Source of the DNA: Paraburkholderia adhaesiva
Lineage (GTDB): Bacteria > Pseudomonadota > Gammaproteobacteria > Burkholderiales > Burkholderiaceae
Direction of reading: 5' to 3'
Assembly (NCBI RefSeq): GCF_021390575.1
Contig: NZ_JAJEJQ010000005.1
Location: 220,265-284,264 of the forward strand
Length of the DNA stretch: 64,000 nucleotides
The position numbers and the translations under genes were made by a program. Shown one piece after another: positions 50,788 through 59,895 of this stretch. Within the stretch, counting starts at the first letter, position 1. Every line of letters begins with the position of its first letter. Under the pieces are notes generated by a model. That model searched no databases. It saw only the letters and a list, made by a program, of their open reading frames with translations, and was not told the origin of the DNA.

Positions 50788-51582
50788 TCAGGGGATGGCC
50801 GGTGGTCTCACTTCCGAAGCCAGCTCGACGCTGACTTCTTCGCGCTCGCGAAACGGCGCCAGCGTCGCCTCGTCGGCCAGTGCCGAAGTGATGAGCCGCC
50901 AGTCACGCAGCAGCGGTGTCCAGTGTTGCTGACGCGCGCGGCCAAGCTTGGCTGAATCGGCGAGCACGATCACCTCCGCCGCTCGTGCGACGATGCATTC
51001 CTTGAGCCACGCCTGCTGGGCAGATGCCTCGCACAGGCCGAATTCTGCGACGACCCCGTCTGCACCAAGGAACGCGACATCAACGGTCAGCCGGCCCAGC
51101 ATGAGTTCAGCCAGCGGCCCGAGCGTACTCATGCTCGAACTGCGCAGTTCGCCGCCGATCAGGGTGAGCCGCACACCCGGCGCGTTGGCGAGCGCCATCA
51201 CCGCGAGCAGGTTGTTCGTCACGACATGCAGGTTTTCACGCGTGGACAGATGGCGCGCGAGCGCGGCACAGGTCGTGCCTCCGTCGAGCAGCACGGTATC
51301 GCCATCGCGAACGTGGGCGGCGGCCGCCTGTGCGATGGCTTCCTTCTGTTCGCTTTGCGCCGACTTACGCTCCTCGAGCGAGGCCTCGGGTTCGTGCATG
51401 CCAACGAGCGCGGTTGCACCCCCGTAAGTGCGCACGAGCCGGCGCTGCTTCGCGAGCACGGTCAGGTCGCGCCGGACCGTCGCTTCCGACACCTCCAGCG
51501 CCGCGCACAGCTCTTCAACACTCGCGTCCCGGGTACGGACAAACTCAAGAATAGCCTGATGGCGTTCGGTCGTCTTTTTCAC
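50788..51582 (-). CDS. DeoR-family transcriptional regulator, 264 aa
   Basis: N-terminal DeoR winged helix (RHQAILEFVRTRDASVEELC, EATVRRDLTVLAKQRRLVRT, about 7-60) and a C-terminal sugar-phosphate sensor domain (TVLLDGGTTCAALARHL, about 95-111; TLIGGELRSSSMSTLGPLAE). It is the last gene of the operon 54973-50788 and the probable repressor, relieved by a phosphorylated sugar acid. Confidence 0.9.
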   Translation of the reverse strand: MKKTTERHQAILEFVRTRDASVEELCAALEVSEATVRRDLTVLAKQRRLVRTYGGATALVGMHEPEASLEERKSAQSEQKEAIAQAAAAHVRDGDTVLLDGGTTCAALARHLSTRENLHVVTNNLLAVMALANAPGVRLTLIGGELRSSSMSTLGPLAELMLGRLTVDVAFLGADGVVAEFGLCEASAQQAWLKECIVARAAEVIVLADSAKLGRARQQHWTPLLRDWRLITSALADEATLAPFREREEVSVELASEVRPPAIP

Positions 51583-51658
51583 TTCGTCAGCTGCGTCGCA
51601 AGGGGCTTTAACCAGGGGGCTTCATCTTACCTGACCCCTTGCACGCCTGTCCGTTGCT

Positions 51659-52660
51659 TCAGTGACGACGCGTGGCCAGTTCCGCGCCCTGGCGCAAGGC
51701 CTCGAGCATGCTGCCTTCATCGACGACGCCCTTGCCTGCGATGTCAAACGCGGTGCCGTGATCGACGGACGTGCGGATCACTTCCAGCCCGACCGTGACG
51801 TTCACTCCCGCTTCGAGGCCAAGCACCTTCACCGGACCGTGTCCCTGGTCGTGATACATCGCGACCACCAGATCGAAGTCGCCCCGGCCGGCGCGGAAGA
51901 ACAGCGTGTCGGCTGGCAACGGACCGGTCACGTCCAGGCCTCGCTCCTGCAGCAGCTTGACCGCCGGAATGATCTTCTCTTCTTCCTCGCCATAACCAAA
52001 GAGGCCATTCTCGCCTGCATGTGGATTGATCCCGCACACGCCGATGCGCGGCTTCTCGATACCCGCCTTCACGAGCGTTGCATGGCCGCGCTCGATGGTC
52101 CGCTGCACGAGGCCCGGCTCGATCTTGCGGATTGCGTCGATGATGCCGATGTGTGTTGTCACGTGGATCACGCGCAGCTGCGGCGCGACGAGCATCATCG
52201 ACACCTCGTCGACGCCGGTCAGATGCGCGAGCATTTCCGTGTGTCCCGGATACTTGTGGCCGCCCGCATGTAACGCTTCCTTGTTCAGGGGCGCCGTGCA
52301 GATCGCATCGATCTTGCCGGCCTGGGCAAGTTCGGCTGCGCGCTTGATGTATTGATAGGCTGCATCGCCCGCGACGGCCGACAACTGCCCGAACGGCAGG
52401 TCTTCGGGAATCAGCCCGAGGTCGATGCAGTCGATCGTGCCCTGCTCGTAACGCGCTTGCGCAGCATCCTCGATGCGGCGAATCTTCATCTGGCCGCCGA
52501 CAATATCGTTGGCGCGTTCGAGGCGCTTTGCATCACCGATCACGAGCGGACGGCATTGCGCGTAGACGGACGCATGCGCCAGGCTCTTGACGACGACCTC
52601 CGCGCCAACGCCAGCTGCATCGCCCATCGTGATGCCGATTACAGGAAGATAGTTGCTCAT
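51659..52660 (-). CDS. pdxA2: D-threonate/D-erythronate 4-phosphate dehydrogenase (PdxA2)
   Basis: 333 residues, PdxA fold: GITMGDAAGVGAEV near the N-terminus, TAPLNKEALHAGGHKYPGHT (about 134-153), VIHVTTHIGIIDAIRKI, VCGINPHAGENGLFGYGEEE (about 208-227), VVAMYHDQGHGPVKVLG (about 260-276), with the metal-ligand histidines in place. In clusters with dtnK, PdxA2 oxidises the 4-phosphate with NAD and decarboxylates to dihydroxyacetone phosphate. The neighbouring kinase and the absence of other pyridoxal genes distinguish it from biosynthetic PdxA. Confidence 0.85.
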   Translation of the reverse strand: MSNYLPVIGITMGDAAGVGAEVVVKSLAHASVYAQCRPLVIGDAKRLERANDIVGGQMKIRRIEDAAQARYEQGTIDCIDLGLIPEDLPFGQLSAVAGDAAYQYIKRAAELAQAGKIDAICTAPLNKEALHAGGHKYPGHTEMLAHLTGVDEVSMMLVAPQLRVIHVTTHIGIIDAIRKIEPGLVQRTIERGHATLVKAGIEKPRIGVCGINPHAGENGLFGYGEEEEKIIPAVKLLQERGLDVTGPLPADTLFFRAGRGDFDLVVAMYHDQGHGPVKVLGLEAGVNVTVGLEVIRTSVDHGTAFDIAGKGVVDEGSMLEALRQGAELATRRH

Positions 52661-52709
52661 GATTTGATCTCTTTGGACTTCAGGGTTTGCTTCTGTTCAT
52701 TCGCGGACG

Positions 52710-53966
52710 TCAATGCGGTGCGACGTCCGGTTCGGTTTCGTTACGCAGGGTCAGCCACGCCGCGTACAGCGCGTGGTCGGTACCGAAGGCCCCTGCCTTC
52801 GTGACGATGCCGGGGCGATGTTCGCGTGTGGCATCGAGCGGACGCGCGACTGCCACGCCCGCTTCGACTTCGGCCAGCAGATGCAGATGGGTAATCTTCG
52901 CGGTCGCAAGCATTGCCCGCGCGGTTTCGCCGCCCGTGGCGATCAGACCACCGGTCTTCGTGAAATGCGGTTCGACGAGCGCAGCGAGTGCTGTGGAGAG
53001 CTGCATGCCTTCAGCTGGATCAAACGCATCGTCGCGTCCAATGCGCAGCAGCAGATCGCGGCCCGAGCGCAGCGATACGGCAATCTGGCGTTGCCACATA
53101 CTCCAGTCGGGATGGCTGGCACCCCAGCGCAGTACAACTGGCGGCACGATCAGCTCCTCAACGCCGCCGCGCTCGCGAAGCATCGCGCATTGTCGCTCGC
53201 TCACGGCGGACAGGCTGCCAACGAGAATGAGGATCGGGCCACCGGGGAATTCCGTGGTCCTGGCATCGTTACACACGCGCGCGCGCCGATCGAGTGCAGC
53301 TATCTCCCGCGCGAGACCGCCCGAGCCGACCCAGAAAAAATTCGCACTGCTTCGCAGTGTCGCATGTGCCAGTGCGCGCAGCGCCTGTTCGGATTGTGCG
53401 TCGACGATCAGCGCCTGCACACCTCGGGCGGCCTTCGCCTCTATACGGGTCGCGAGCGTCTGCGGGTCATCGCGAAAGGCGTCTGCGTCCAGACGCTCGG
53501 ACGCGAGACCTGCCCGCGTCAGCTGCGAGGCAATGTCCGCGCAGCGGCCGGCGTGCTCCAGCTGCCATGTTGCTGTCTGCTCCAGGGGCTCACCATGCAC
53601 GTAGACCCGGCCGTCCCGCACCGTGCGCCCGGTGGCCGGAAACGCAGGGGCAATGATGGCCATGCCTGCGAGTGCCTGCAGCCCTGCCACTTCGGCCGCC
53701 CAGTTGCCGCGCAGCGTCGAATCGATCTTCTTGTAAAGACGCTGGCCGCTCATGCTCATTTCCGCGTATGCGGCCGCCGTGCGCGCCGACGCCTCTTCAG
53801 GCGACAGACGGCGCGTATCGGTGTCGACGGCGATGGTGTCCGCGTCTTCGTGTGCCTGCGTGTGCGTCGCTTCCAGCGTGACAACCGTCCGATGCCCCGC
53901 ACCCGCAAAGCCAATCGCGCAGTCCGCAGCACCCGACAGGTCGTCCGCAATGATCAGGATCTTCAT
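52710..53966 (-). CDS. dtnK: Four-carbon acid sugar kinase (DtnK type), 418 aa
   Basis: Two-domain SBD/NBD kinase: ILIIADDLSGAADCAIGFAG (about 3-22), VDTDTRRLSPEEA, KIDSTLRGNWAAEVAGLQAL (about 81-100), FWVGSGGLAREI, LILVGSLSAVSERQC and GGLIATGGETARAMLATAK (about 345-363). It phosphorylates D-threonate or D-erythronate at O4 using ATP. The gene lies between the permease (four-base overlap) and pdxA2. The exact epimer is not determined by sequence. Confidence 0.85.
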   Translation of the reverse strand: MKILIIADDLSGAADCAIGFAGAGHRTVVTLEATHTQAHEDADTIAVDTDTRRLSPEEASARTAAAYAEMSMSGQRLYKKIDSTLRGNWAAEVAGLQALAGMAIIAPAFPATGRTVRDGRVYVHGEPLEQTATWQLEHAGRCADIASQLTRAGLASERLDADAFRDDPQTLATRIEAKAARGVQALIVDAQSEQALRALAHATLRSSANFFWVGSGGLAREIAALDRRARVCNDARTTEFPGGPILILVGSLSAVSERQCAMLRERGGVEELIVPPVVLRWGASHPDWSMWQRQIAVSLRSGRDLLLRIGRDDAFDPAEGMQLSTALAALVEPHFTKTGGLIATGGETARAMLATAKITHLHLLAEVEAGVAVARPLDATREHRPGIVTKAGAFGTDHALYAAWLTLRNETEPDVAPH

Positions 53967-54973
53967 TGGACCCGTTCCGCCTGATTCTCCATTCCAACCC
54001 TCGCTCCAGCGCTAGCCTGCCGTTGTTGGTACCGCTTCGCGATGGACGCAGTGAGGATCGGCGAGAGGATCGCGGTGACAACGACGCACGCCGCGACGAG
54101 CAACGTTGCGCTTTGCGCTGCCGGCTCGTAGACCGGGTTCGCGGCGGCGACGAGAGCCGGCACCGCGGCCGCATTACCTGCGGTATTGGCCGCGGCCACA
54201 CCGGCGACGCCCGTACCACCCGTCAGGCGATCAGCGAAGTACAGCGGGATGCCCGTTACGATGACGACCGCGATGCCGAGTCCGATCCCAAGTACTCCCG
54301 CCTGCCAGACCTTGTGCAGGTCAAGACCCGCGCCGAGTGCCAGTGCGAAGAACGGAATCATCACCGGGACCGCCTTCGCAAGAAAGGCGCGCATCTCACG
54401 ATCCAGATTGCCAAGCAGCATGCCCAGCGCGAGCGGCAGGATGCTGCCCACCAGGGTCTGCCACGGGAATGCCGAGAGCCCCGCCACACCAAGCGTCACC
54501 ATCGTCAGGAACGGCCCGGATTCGAGCGACATCAGCGTGTAGGCACCCACGTCTTCCGAGCGGCCGTACTGGCCCATCAGCGCCATGTAAAGGCCGCCGT
54601 TGGTGTCGTTCATCGCAGCGACGACCGCGAGCGTCGAGATGCCCGCGAAGAGTCCGGAAGAGATGGGTTGCTCGCCAAGGAAATGCCCAAGAATCACGCC
54701 AACGATGATGGCCGCGCCGACTTTCGTGACGAGCAGCGCCCCGCCCTTCTTCATCAGGTAGGGCGTGGCCTTCACATCGATGCCCGCGCCCATGCACACG
54801 TAGAAGACGGCGAGGATCGGCAGCGCACCCGTGAACAGCGCACTGGTGAACGAGCCGAAAAATTTCGGCATGCCCGGCAGGAACGTCGCCACCATCGAGC
54901 CGATCAGCAACGGCACGATCATCATGCCGCCGGGGATGCGTTCGATCGAGCGCTTGATTGGAATCTGAACCAT
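53963..54973 (-). CDS. 2-keto-3-deoxygluconate permease family transporter, 336 aa
   Basis: About ten membrane helices. Signature MVQIPIKRSIERIPGGMMIV, GSMVATFLPGMPKFFGSFTS, AVFYVCMGAGIDVKATPYLM and GVAGVAAANTAGNAAAVPA. KdgT-type secondary carrier, here presumably importing the four-carbon sugar acid used by dtnK and pdxA2. First gene of the operon. Confidence 0.8.
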   Translation of the reverse strand: MVQIPIKRSIERIPGGMMIVPLLIGSMVATFLPGMPKFFGSFTSALFTGALPILAVFYVCMGAGIDVKATPYLMKKGGALLVTKVGAAIIVGVILGHFLGEQPISSGLFAGISTLAVVAAMNDTNGGLYMALMGQYGRSEDVGAYTLMSLESGPFLTMVTLGVAGLSAFPWQTLVGSILPLALGMLLGNLDREMRAFLAKAVPVMIPFFALALGAGLDLHKVWQAGVLGIGLGIAVVIVTGIPLYFADRLTGGTGVAGVAAANTAGNAAAVPALVAAANPVYEPAAQSATLLVAACVVVTAILSPILTASIAKRYQQRQASAGARVGMENQAERVQ

Positions 54974-55033
54974 GCATGTCTCCTAGCTTTATTCGTCGCG
55001 ATGATTGGTTCGCGCAAGGAAATTATCTCAAAA

Positions 55034-55112
55034 TGATCGAGTCGATCAGGACTGAGTGTAATCCCGCGTAGAAAATTGCGCAAATCAATCACTAGAATGA
55101 TTGGGGCAATCA
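55034..55112. promoter_or_regulatory. Paired palindromic operator in the divergent region
   Basis: TGATCG-AGT-CGATCA (55034-55048) and TGATTG-GGG-CAATCA (55098-55112) share the form TGATyG-N3-CrATCA and start 64 bases apart; a half-site TGATTG is at 55002, 32 bases before the first. A further CAATCA-N6-TGATTG overlaps the second. They lie 61 to 139 bases before the permease start. Likely the binding site of the operon regulator. The rest of 54974-55417 has no gene. Confidence 0.6.
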
Positions 55113-55417
55113 CGTTGGTCAGGTGGACAGGAGGCGTCTGGATGGCGCGCCGGTGCTCCTTTGCGGGGAGAGCTGATTGCCGGGAGCCTGGCGTGCGGGG
55201 AGCGGAGCTCTGGTGCGGTACGCTTCACGCACGCCCCGTAGGGTTTGTCTTTAATTCGAGTTCGATGGAAATTCTTACTGGTCGCGTTATATGAATATGA
55301 GATGCCACGCGAGGTACAGACGTCGCCGTGGAGAAAGAAGCTCAAACAGATCAGTACAACGACTCAAGCAGGCGCCCTGTGAAGTAGTCAGGAGCGCCCA
55401 CTCTTGCGAAAAGAAAA

Positions 55418-56317
55418 ATGAATCTCAAGCAACTGGAATACTTCGTTCGTGTCGCCGAGCTCGGTAGCTTCGGCAAGGCCGCCATGCAGTTGAACATGAC
55501 CCAGCCCGCGCTTTCACGTCAGGTGCGGCTACTGGAGACGGACCTGCGCACCACACTGCTCATCCGCAATGGACGCGGCGTCGTGCTGACCGAGATCGGC
55601 AAGCGACTATTTGACCACGGCATGAGCATCCTCCAGCTTGTTGCGAGCGTCACTGAAGATATCGAAGCCGCGCGCGACGAGCCCTCCGGACACATCGTGG
55701 TGGGTCTGCCCCCAAGCCTGACCCGCCGTCTGACCCCCTTCCTTGTTGATACTTTCCGTCGCGAATTGCCAGCCGCCTCGCTGGCCATTGTCGAGGGGCT
55801 CTCTACCCATCTCGTCGAATGGATTGCGATGGGCCGGGTGGATCTGGGCCTGATCCACAATCCGCAATCCAGTCCTGCCATCGCAATCACGCCCGTACTT
55901 GACGAGGCACTTGGCCTCGTGAGCCGCGCGGCGCGTGGTGACGCGAAAGTCAAACCCCTGCCTTTTTCCCAGCTTGCCGACTATCCCCTGATTCTTCCCG
56001 GACACACCCACGCGATGCGCCGGCTTCTCGACACCCAGGCTGCCATGTCCGGGCTGAAGCTGAATATCGCACTTGAAGTATCGAGTGTTCCGTCAATCCT
56101 TGACCTGGTCGACGCTGGCTACGGTCATGCCGTACTGACCCAGACGGCGCTTGCGGCTTCGGACCGACCGAAAGCGTTCACGCTGCGCCCGTTCAGGGAT
56201 CCCATGCTGACCAGCACCTTATGTCTCGCGGAATCCGCGCACAAGCCTGCCAGCCGGCTCGTGCGCCAGACCTCTCGATTGCTGCGGGACCTGGTCTCCC
56301 ATGCCGAATCGTTATAA
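55418..56317 (+). CDS. LysR-type regulator of the PDC cluster, 299 aa
   Basis: HTH at about 1-60 (LKQLEYFVRVAELGSFGKAA, LNMTQPALSRQVRLLE), then the effector-binding domain (HIVVGLPPSLTRRLTPFLVD; VDLGLIHNPQ). Divergently placed from the sugar-acid operon and directly before the binding-protein and lig genes, so it likely controls the latter. Confidence 0.88.
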   Translation: MNLKQLEYFVRVAELGSFGKAAMQLNMTQPALSRQVRLLETDLRTTLLIRNGRGVVLTEIGKRLFDHGMSILQLVASVTEDIEAARDEPSGHIVVGLPPSLTRRLTPFLVDTFRRELPAASLAIVEGLSTHLVEWIAMGRVDLGLIHNPQSSPAIAITPVLDEALGLVSRAARGDAKVKPLPFSQLADYPLILPGHTHAMRRLLDTQAAMSGLKLNIALEVSSVPSILDLVDAGYGHAVLTQTALAASDRPKAFTLRPFRDPMLTSTLCLAESAHKPASRLVRQTSRLLRDLVSHAESL

Positions 56318-56373
56318 CAGCTAGTAGGATCGTTGTACTAGGCAACGCATATCCCGATGGCCAGAATCGGGCC

Positions 56374-57090
56374 ATGGAAAACCTTGCCACTTCTGTTCGT
56401 CCCGACGTGAGACTTTCCGGTATCTCGTCGATGGCGACCCGCCTGCTCCTCGCTGATATCAGCACGCTCTACCACGAGCAATGTGGTATCGACGTTCATT
56501 TCCGGTCTGTTGGCGGCGTCGACGCTGCGCGACTTGTGCGCGAAGGGAACCCTTTCGATCTCGTTGTGCTCGCAAGTGATGCACTTGACGCACTGATTGC
56601 AAGCGGTCATGTGCTGGGCGACAGCAAGACGGACGTTGTCCGCTCGAACGTTGCTGTAGCAGTACGTGCTGACGCACATCACCCGCCGATTCATGACGGG
56701 AAGGCAGTGCGCAAAGCGATACTCGCCGCGCGCAGCATCGGATATTCCACCGGACCCAGCGGTGCGGCCCTCATGAACCTGCTTGCCGCCTGGGGCATCG
56801 CCGATCTGGTTGCCCATCGTTTCGTGTTGGCTCCAGCGGGCGTACCGGTCGGTCAGCTTGTTGCGGATGGGGTCGTCGAACTGGGCTTTCAGCAGCTTAG
56901 CGAACTCATGAATCTGCCTGGCATCGACGTGCTCGGAACGATGCCGCACGACTGCGCCATCGTGACGACGTTTTCAGCTGCGCTCTGCTCGAGCGCGACA
57001 CACCCCGGACATGCCCGTGACCTGCTTCAGGTCCTGCGCTCACCCATCACAAGCGAACTCAAGCATCGCCACGGCATGGAGCCCGCGTGA
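56374..57090 (+). CDS. ModA-like substrate-binding protein without signal peptide, 238 aa
   Basis: Type-II periplasmic-binding fold: VRLSGISSMATRLLLADIST, FRSVGGVDAARLVREGNPFD, VVLASDALDALIASGHVLGD and SIGYSTGPSGAALMNLLAAW. ModA relatives normally have an export signal; none is seen, and no ABC genes follow. Its stop overlaps the ligJ start (ATGA). Such orphan proteins are often mislabelled molybdate transporters; here it may be a cytoplasmic ligand binder. Confidence 0.65.
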   Translation: MENLATSVRPDVRLSGISSMATRLLLADISTLYHEQCGIDVHFRSVGGVDAARLVREGNPFDLVVLASDALDALIASGHVLGDSKTDVVRSNVAVAVRADAHHPPIHDGKAVRKAILAARSIGYSTGPSGAALMNLLAAWGIADLVAHRFVLAPAGVPVGQLVADGVVELGFQQLSELMNLPGIDVLGTMPHDCAIVTTFSAALCSSATHPGHARDLLQVLRSPITSELKHRHGMEPA

Positions 57091-58160
57091 GCGATCGCAC
57101 TCCCCTTCATGAGGAATTCCCTTTGATCATCGACATACACGGTCACTACACCACAGCACCAAAGGCGCTCGAGGAATGGCGCAATCGCCAGATCGCCGGC
57201 ATTACTGCTCCGGAACAGATGCCAAAGGTATCGGAGCTCAGGATCACCGACGATGAACTGCGTGAGAGTATCGAAGGCAACCAGCTCAGGAAGATGCGCG
57301 AGCGTGGTTCGGATCTCACGGTGTTCTCGCCGCGCGCTAGCTTCATGGCGCACCACATTGGCGATTTCAGTGTCAGCAGCACATGGGCGGCAATCTGCAA
57401 CGAACTGATCCACCGCGTCTCGACCCTCTTCCCTGATCACTTCATCGGCGCGGCCATGCTGCCCCAGTCACCCGGTGTCGATCCGCGCTCCTGCATTGCG
57501 GAGCTCGAGCGATGCGTCAGGGACTATGGATTTGTTGGCGTGAACCTGAATCCGGATCCGTCGGGTGGTCACTGGACTTCGCCGCCCCTCACGGACCGCC
57601 ACTGGTACCCCCTGTACGAAAAGCTGGTCGAGCTCGATGTCCCCGCGATGATTCACGTTTCGACCTCGTGCAACGCGTGCTTCCACACGACGGGGGCGCA
57701 CTACATCAATGCCGACACGACGGCATTCATGCAGCTGGTTCAGGGCGACCTGTTCAGGGATTTTCCGGCACTCCGGTTTGTGATCCCGCACGGTGGCGGC
57801 GCAGCGCCCTATCACTGGGGCCGGTACCGCGGGCTCGCGCAGGAACTGAAAAAGCCGCTCCTCACGGAACATCTGCTCAACAACGTTTTCTTCGATACCT
57901 GCGTCTATCACCAGCCCGGTATCGACCTGCTCACGAAAGTCATTCCGGTCGACAACATCCTGTTTGCCTCGGAGATGATCGGCGCGGTTCGCGGGATCGA
58001 TCCGGAAACCGGCCACTACTACGACGACACGCGGCGCTACATCGAGGGAACGCTCAACCTCACCGCCGGCGAGCGGTACAAGGTCTACGAAGGCAACGCG
58101 CGTCGTGTCTATCCGCGTCTTGACGCGGCACTCAAGAGGAAGGGAACGCAGGATGTTTGA
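57087..58160 (+). CDS. ligJ: 4-oxalomesaconate hydratase (LigJ), 357 aa
   Basis: Amidohydrolase-type TIM barrel with the LigJ pattern: LIIDIHGHYTTAPKALEEWR (about 13-32), MAHHIGDFSVSS, MIHVSTSCNACFHTTGAHYI (about 188-207), FVIPHGGGAAPYHWGRYRGL (about 230-249), FDTCVYHQPG and ILFASEMIGA. It hydrates 4-oxalomesaconate to 4-carboxy-4-hydroxy-2-oxoadipate in protocatechuate 4,5-cleavage or gallate breakdown. Overlaps both neighbours. Confidence 0.85.
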   Translation: MSDRTPLHEEFPLIIDIHGHYTTAPKALEEWRNRQIAGITAPEQMPKVSELRITDDELRESIEGNQLRKMRERGSDLTVFSPRASFMAHHIGDFSVSSTWAAICNELIHRVSTLFPDHFIGAAMLPQSPGVDPRSCIAELERCVRDYGFVGVNLNPDPSGGHWTSPPLTDRHWYPLYEKLVELDVPAMIHVSTSCNACFHTTGAHYINADTTAFMQLVQGDLFRDFPALRFVIPHGGGAAPYHWGRYRGLAQELKKPLLTEHLLNNVFFDTCVYHQPGIDLLTKVIPVDNILFASEMIGAVRGIDPETGHYYDDTRRYIEGTLNLTAGERYKVYEGNARRVYPRLDAALKRKGTQDV

Positions 58161-58836
58161 ACTTGGCATTGTTCATCGACGCGTCGAGCGCACTGCGCCG
58201 GAAACTGCCGACGCACTTGCGCGCTACGGCAGCGCTACCGTGCACGAGGCGATGGGCCGTGTTGGCCTCATGAAGCCGTATATGCGACCCATTTATGCAG
58301 GCGCCCAGGTTTCCGGCACCGCGGTCACCGTCCTGCTGCAACCGGGCGACAACTGGATGCTGCATGTGGTGGCCGAGCAGATCCAGCCTGGCGACATCGT
58401 CGTCGCGGCCGTGACGTCCGAATGCTCGGATGGCTATTTTGGCGACCTGCTGGCAACCAGTTTCAAGGCACGCGGCGCGCGTGCGCTGGTGATCGACGCG
58501 GGAGTACGCGACGTCCAGACCCTCGCGCAGATGCAGTTTCCGGTCTGGAGCCGCTTTATCAGCGCGAAGGGGACGATCAAGGCCACGCCCGGTTCCGTGA
58601 ACGTCCCGGTGGTGTGTGCTGGCGCGCTCGTGACACCAGGCGACGTGATCGTCGCCGACGACGATGGTGTGGTCTGCGTGCCGCGCGCGATCGCGAAGCA
58701 GACACTCGAGGCGGCCGCCGCACGCGAGGCCAACGAGGCGGCCAAACGGGAAAAGCTCGCCAGTGGTGTGCTGGGACTCGACATGTACGGTATGCGCGAG
58801 CCGCTGGCGAAGGCAGGTCTGCGCTATGTTGACTGA
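58153..58836 (+). CDS. ligK: 4-carboxy-4-hydroxy-2-oxoadipate aldolase (LigK/RraA family), 227 aa
   Basis: RraA fold: YGSATVHEAMGRVGLMKPYM (about 24-43), GDIVVAAVTSECSDGYFGDL (about 76-95), LATSFKARGARALVIDAGVR and DVQTLAQMQFPVW, then VICAGALV-type VTPGDVIVADDDGVVCVP. Cleaves the aldol to pyruvate and oxaloacetate. ATG 58153 lies eight bases inside ligJ. Confidence 0.85.
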   Translation: MFELGIVHRRVERTAPETADALARYGSATVHEAMGRVGLMKPYMRPIYAGAQVSGTAVTVLLQPGDNWMLHVVAEQIQPGDIVVAAVTSECSDGYFGDLLATSFKARGARALVIDAGVRDVQTLAQMQFPVWSRFISAKGTIKATPGSVNVPVVCAGALVTPGDVIVADDDGVVCVPRAIAKQTLEAAAAREANEAAKREKLASGVLGLDMYGMREPLAKAGLRYVD

Positions 58837-58849
58837 ACGGGAATCGCAC

Positions 58850-59794
58850 ATGTCCACCACGCAATCCCGCATCGCGTCCGGACCCTTCCAGAAAACACCG
58901 GGCTGGCTTGACTGGTTTGAAGGCCCGAGCCGGCCGCAATTCGCCCTGCCCGCCGGTGCTGTCGACGCACATTGTCATGTGTTCGGCCCGGGCGAGGATT
59001 TTCCGTACGCGCCGCAACGCAAGTACACGCCGTGCGATGCCTCGAAGGAACAGCTTTTCGCGCTACGTGATCACCTTGGTTTTGCGCGCAACGTGATTGT
59101 CCAGGCGACGTGCCACGGGGCCGACAACCGCGCAATGATTGATGCGTTGATCCATTCAGACGAGCGCGCACGGGGCGTCGCTACGCTGCCTTCCGACGTC
59201 ACGGACGCGCAGCTGCAGCACCTGCACGACGTGGGCGTACGCGGCGTGCGATTCAACTATGTCCGGCGGCTGGTGGATTTCACCCCTGCGGATGAGCTGA
59301 TGAAAATGGCCCACCGCATCGCCCCGCTCGGCTGGCATGTCGTGATCTATTTCGAGGCGCCGGATCTGCCGGAACTGTGGGACTTCTTCACGTCGCTGCC
59401 GACCACCGTGGTCGTGGACCACATGGGACGTCCGGACGTGACGAAACCGGTCGATGGTCCCGAGTTCGAGCTCTTTGTGCGCTTCATGCGCGAGAACCCG
59501 AACGTGTGGTCCAAGGTGACCTGTCCGGAGCGTCTCACCGTTGCCGGTCCCGCGGCCCTGAATGGTCAGCGTGCGCCTTATCGCGATGTCGTGCCATTCG
59601 CCCGCCGTATTGTCGAAGCGTTCCCGGATCGCGTTCTGTGGGGTACCGACTGGCCGCATCCGAACCTGACCGGCCACATGCCTGACGACGGGCTGCTGGT
59701 CGATTTCATCCCGCACATCGCGCCGACCGAAGAACTGCAGCGCAAGCTGCTGGTGGAAAACCCGATACGCCTTTACTGGCCCGAAGAGAGGTAA
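58850..59794 (+). CDS. ligI: 2-pyrone-4,6-dicarboxylate hydrolase (LigI), 314 aa
   Basis: Amidohydrolase with AVDAHCHVFGPGEDFPYAPQ (about 37-56), FARNVIVQATCHGADNRAMI, GVRGVRFNYVRRLVDF, VVVDHMGRPD (about 185-194) and RVLWGTDWPHPNLTGHMPDD (about 262-281). Opens PDC to 4-oxalomesaconate, the substrate of LigJ. Start ATG 58850 lies 13 bases after ligK. Confidence 0.85.
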   Translation: MSTTQSRIASGPFQKTPGWLDWFEGPSRPQFALPAGAVDAHCHVFGPGEDFPYAPQRKYTPCDASKEQLFALRDHLGFARNVIVQATCHGADNRAMIDALIHSDERARGVATLPSDVTDAQLQHLHDVGVRGVRFNYVRRLVDFTPADELMKMAHRIAPLGWHVVIYFEAPDLPELWDFFTSLPTTVVVDHMGRPDVTKPVDGPEFELFVRFMRENPNVWSKVTCPERLTVAGPAALNGQRAPYRDVVPFARRIVEAFPDRVLWGTDWPHPNLTGHMPDDGLLVDFIPHIAPTEELQRKLLVENPIRLYWPEER

Positions 59795-59895
59795 AGGGCT
59801 TACCGCATGCCGGATCCGCCGCGATCGACAGGCATGCACTGAAGCGGGGGCAGGTATGCCCCCGCTGCATCATTCAAAACAAAGGAGACTCACCC

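Noticed and set aside
52713..55036. Long plus-strand open frames of 423 and 356 codons
   Set aside because: They mirror dtnK and the permease, which match known families fully; the mirror proteins are Arg/His-rich without domains.
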